Assembly (NCBI GenBank): GCA_025924495.1
Contig: JAICIG010000065.1
Location: forward strand, 1-23,107
Reading direction: 5' to 3'
Origin: Pirellulales bacterium
GTDB lineage: Bacteria; Planctomycetota; Planctomycetia; Pirellulales; JAICIG01
DNA length: 23,107 nucleotides
Both the position numbers and the translations under genes were made by a program. Shown here piece after piece: positions 22,129 to 23,107 of this stretch; the first letter of the stretch is position 1, and every line of letters begins with the position of its first letter. The notes under the pieces were generated by a model. The model saw only the letters and a program-made list of their open reading frames with translations. It ran no database searches and had not been told where the DNA came from.

Positions 22129-23107
22129 TTAAGACTGCACCTTCGGGCTTCCATCCTCCAACCGTACGGGGCGAGCGGCAAAGAGTTCAATTGCCTTGCG
22201 GACCAGAGGGTGCTCCGCTTTTTCCTGAAGTCGTTCTCCAGGCGATGCTTGCCGTCGTGGCGACTCGGCTTGCTTGGCTTCGCATGCGGGCGCCGCGTCC
22301 GACACCGAAAACTCGAGCCGGACGACTGAGCCTGCCACCTCGGCGAGCGTCCGCTCCAGTCGGCCAAGGTTCTCAGCCCGTTCGCAGAAGGCTTTCGAGA
22401 AAGTATACGCCGCCGGAAAGCAAAGGGCTAGACGGTTTGGCGCAGAAGTTGCTGTAACTTGGGCCACGCGTGCGTGATCGGCCAGCATCCCCGAAAGCCT
22501 GCCTAGGACTTCTGGCCAGGCGCGCTCGACATTTTCCAACCGTAATGCGGGGCTTGCAGCCGTCTCGCTCTTAGCTGCGACAGCCTCGTCAGTCGCTTCG
22601 ACGAGGCTGACTAATTTTTTTTTTGCAGCGTCCGTTTGCACCGCCGGCGCCGTTAAACGAGTTGGGGTTGGCCGCGGCGCCGTCTCCATCGCGGTTCCGT
22701 CTCTCAATTGCGCGATCAGTTCGGAGAGCCGCCCGAGATTCTCGAGCTGACAAATCCGCACGAGCGCCAACTCGGCCAGAATTCGGCCATGGGTGCTGTA
22801 TCGCAGCCGGGCAATTGTCTGATCGAGAATCTGCATCACGGCCAGCAGATTCTCCAAGCCCAACTGCTGACCTGCTTGCCGCATCGCGGGTTGCTCGCTG
22901 GGCGATGCATACAGCAACGATTCCGCAGGGCAGCCGACTGCGGCTACCATCATGTCTCGGAAATAACCGAGCAGTTGATCGAGTAGCGGACCGATATCGA
23001 CCCCCTCGCCGACGGCGTCGTCCAATTCGGCCAGCGCGGCCGATGCATTTCGTTCCGCCAGATATCGTGCCAATTGACTCAACCGTAATTCGCCGGCGGT
23101 CCCTAGC
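22129..23107 (-). CDS. dnaX: DNA polymerase III subunit tau (gamma/tau), C-terminal part
   Basis: The gene is cut by the window end, so the AAA+ ATPase domains are outside; about 325 codons remain. They start within clamp-loader domain III: LARYLAERNASAALAELDDA and LLDQLLGYFRDMMVAAVG, then the diagnostic LAELALVRICQLENLGRLSE. A variable linker and a tau-specific C-terminal region follow, ending near HPLVRKAIELFAARPVRLED. Domain III oligomerises the gamma3/tau3 clamp loader; the tau-specific part contacts polymerase and helicase. Identification rests on that domain-III block plus the dnaX-ybaB-recR order. Inside the linker, codons GCA AAA AAA AAA carry an A10 run followed by a perfect hairpin (separate entry), so a shorter gamma-like product ending at 22589 is likely. 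The frame runs off the window edge without an upstream stop. Confidence 0.9.
   Translation of the reverse strand, partial: LGTAGELRLSQLARYLAERNASAALAELDDAVGEGVDIGPLLDQLLGYFRDMMVAAVGCPAESLLYASPSEQPAMRQAGQQLGLENLLAVMQILDQTIARLRYSTHGRILAELALVRICQLENLGRLSELIAQLRDGTAMETAPRPTPTRLTAPAVQTDAAKKKLVSLVEATDEAVAAKSETAASPALRLENVERAWPEVLGRLSGMLADHARVAQVTATSAPNRLALCFPAAYTFSKAFCERAENLGRLERTLAEVAGSVVRLEFSVSDAAPACEAKQAESPRRQASPGERLQEKAEHPLVRKAIELFAARPVRLEDGSPKVQS
22581..22624 (-). promoter_or_regulatory. candidate programmed frameshift / slippage site in dnaX
   Basis: On the coding strand ten consecutive A residues (22624 to 22615) span GCA AAA AAA AAA. After a 5-base spacer comes a perfect 10-bp inverted repeat, CAGCCTCGTC (22609-22600) with GACGAGGCTG (22590-22581), around a 9-base loop. 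A -1 shift reads eight codons (ISQPRRSD) to TGA at 22591-22589; a +1 or -2 shift meets TAG at 22613-22611. Slippery run, spacer, hairpin and early stops match the layout of known dnaX recoding sites. Confidence 0.65.

Noticed and set aside
1..23107. CRISPR arrays, insertion sequences, tRNA genes and integrase or att sites
   Set aside because: No regular direct repeats, transposase-like proteins, tRNA T-loop patterns or integrase genes were seen on either strand.

Overview
The window looks like an ordinary housekeeping stretch of a GC-rich planctomycete chromosome, most likely Pirellulales-like. This is inferred from protein style and was not checked by database search. The clues are a large TPR + FG-GAP + ASPIC/UnbV protein, a secreted CehA/McbA-type protein, a FlgI-like lipoprotein with inserted HEAT repeats, an excisionase-type HTH fused to a receiver domain, and a decayed C-terminal tail resembling the DUF1559 proteins abundant in Planctomycetes. 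No rRNA, tRNA, CRISPR array, insertion sequence or prophage gene was seen.

Layout. 195-1001 (+): a SpoU/TrmH RNA methyltransferase. 1034-3345 (-): a TPR protein behind a secreted CehA/McbA-type protein. 3706-6295 (+): a tight run of CbpA-type DnaJ, a small one-helix membrane protein, rnpA, yidD and a four-helix membrane protein. The usual rpmH, yidC and dnaA neighbours of rnpA are absent. 6687-12182 (+): the FlgI/HEAT lipoprotein and smc. 12183-13042: a long gap without a convincing gene. 13043-13618 (+): the HTH-receiver regulator, followed by a good hairpin terminator. 14075-15566 (+): moaC overlapping a trans-polyprenyl diphosphate synthase gene. 15591-19166 (-): nrdR downstream of the ASPIC/UnbV protein. 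19176-19423 (-): a decayed reading frame. 19428-23107 (-): rpoN, recR, ybaB and dnaX (5' end outside the window), transcribed dnaX to ybaB to recR to rpoN.

How the genes work together. dnaX, ybaB and recR form the classic clamp-loader/recombination cluster, here followed by sigma-54. rnpA and yidD link tRNA maturation and membrane insertion and are preceded by a co-chaperone gene. smc handles chromosome organisation, nrdR represses ribonucleotide reductase genes, moaC makes molybdopterin precursor, and the prenyl synthase makes the quinone or undecaprenyl-type side chain.

The most interesting signal is inside dnaX. An uninterrupted A10 run on the coding strand (22624 to 22615) is followed after 5 nt by a perfect 10-bp hairpin, and both alternative frames hit a stop within nine codons. 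It lies just after domain III, where a gamma-type truncated product would end. This has the layout of a programmed frameshift or transcriptional-slippage site. Other leads are the FlgI/HEAT Tat-lipoprotein, the degenerate receiver regulator, the relic reading frame before rpoN's neighbour, and the long gap after smc.
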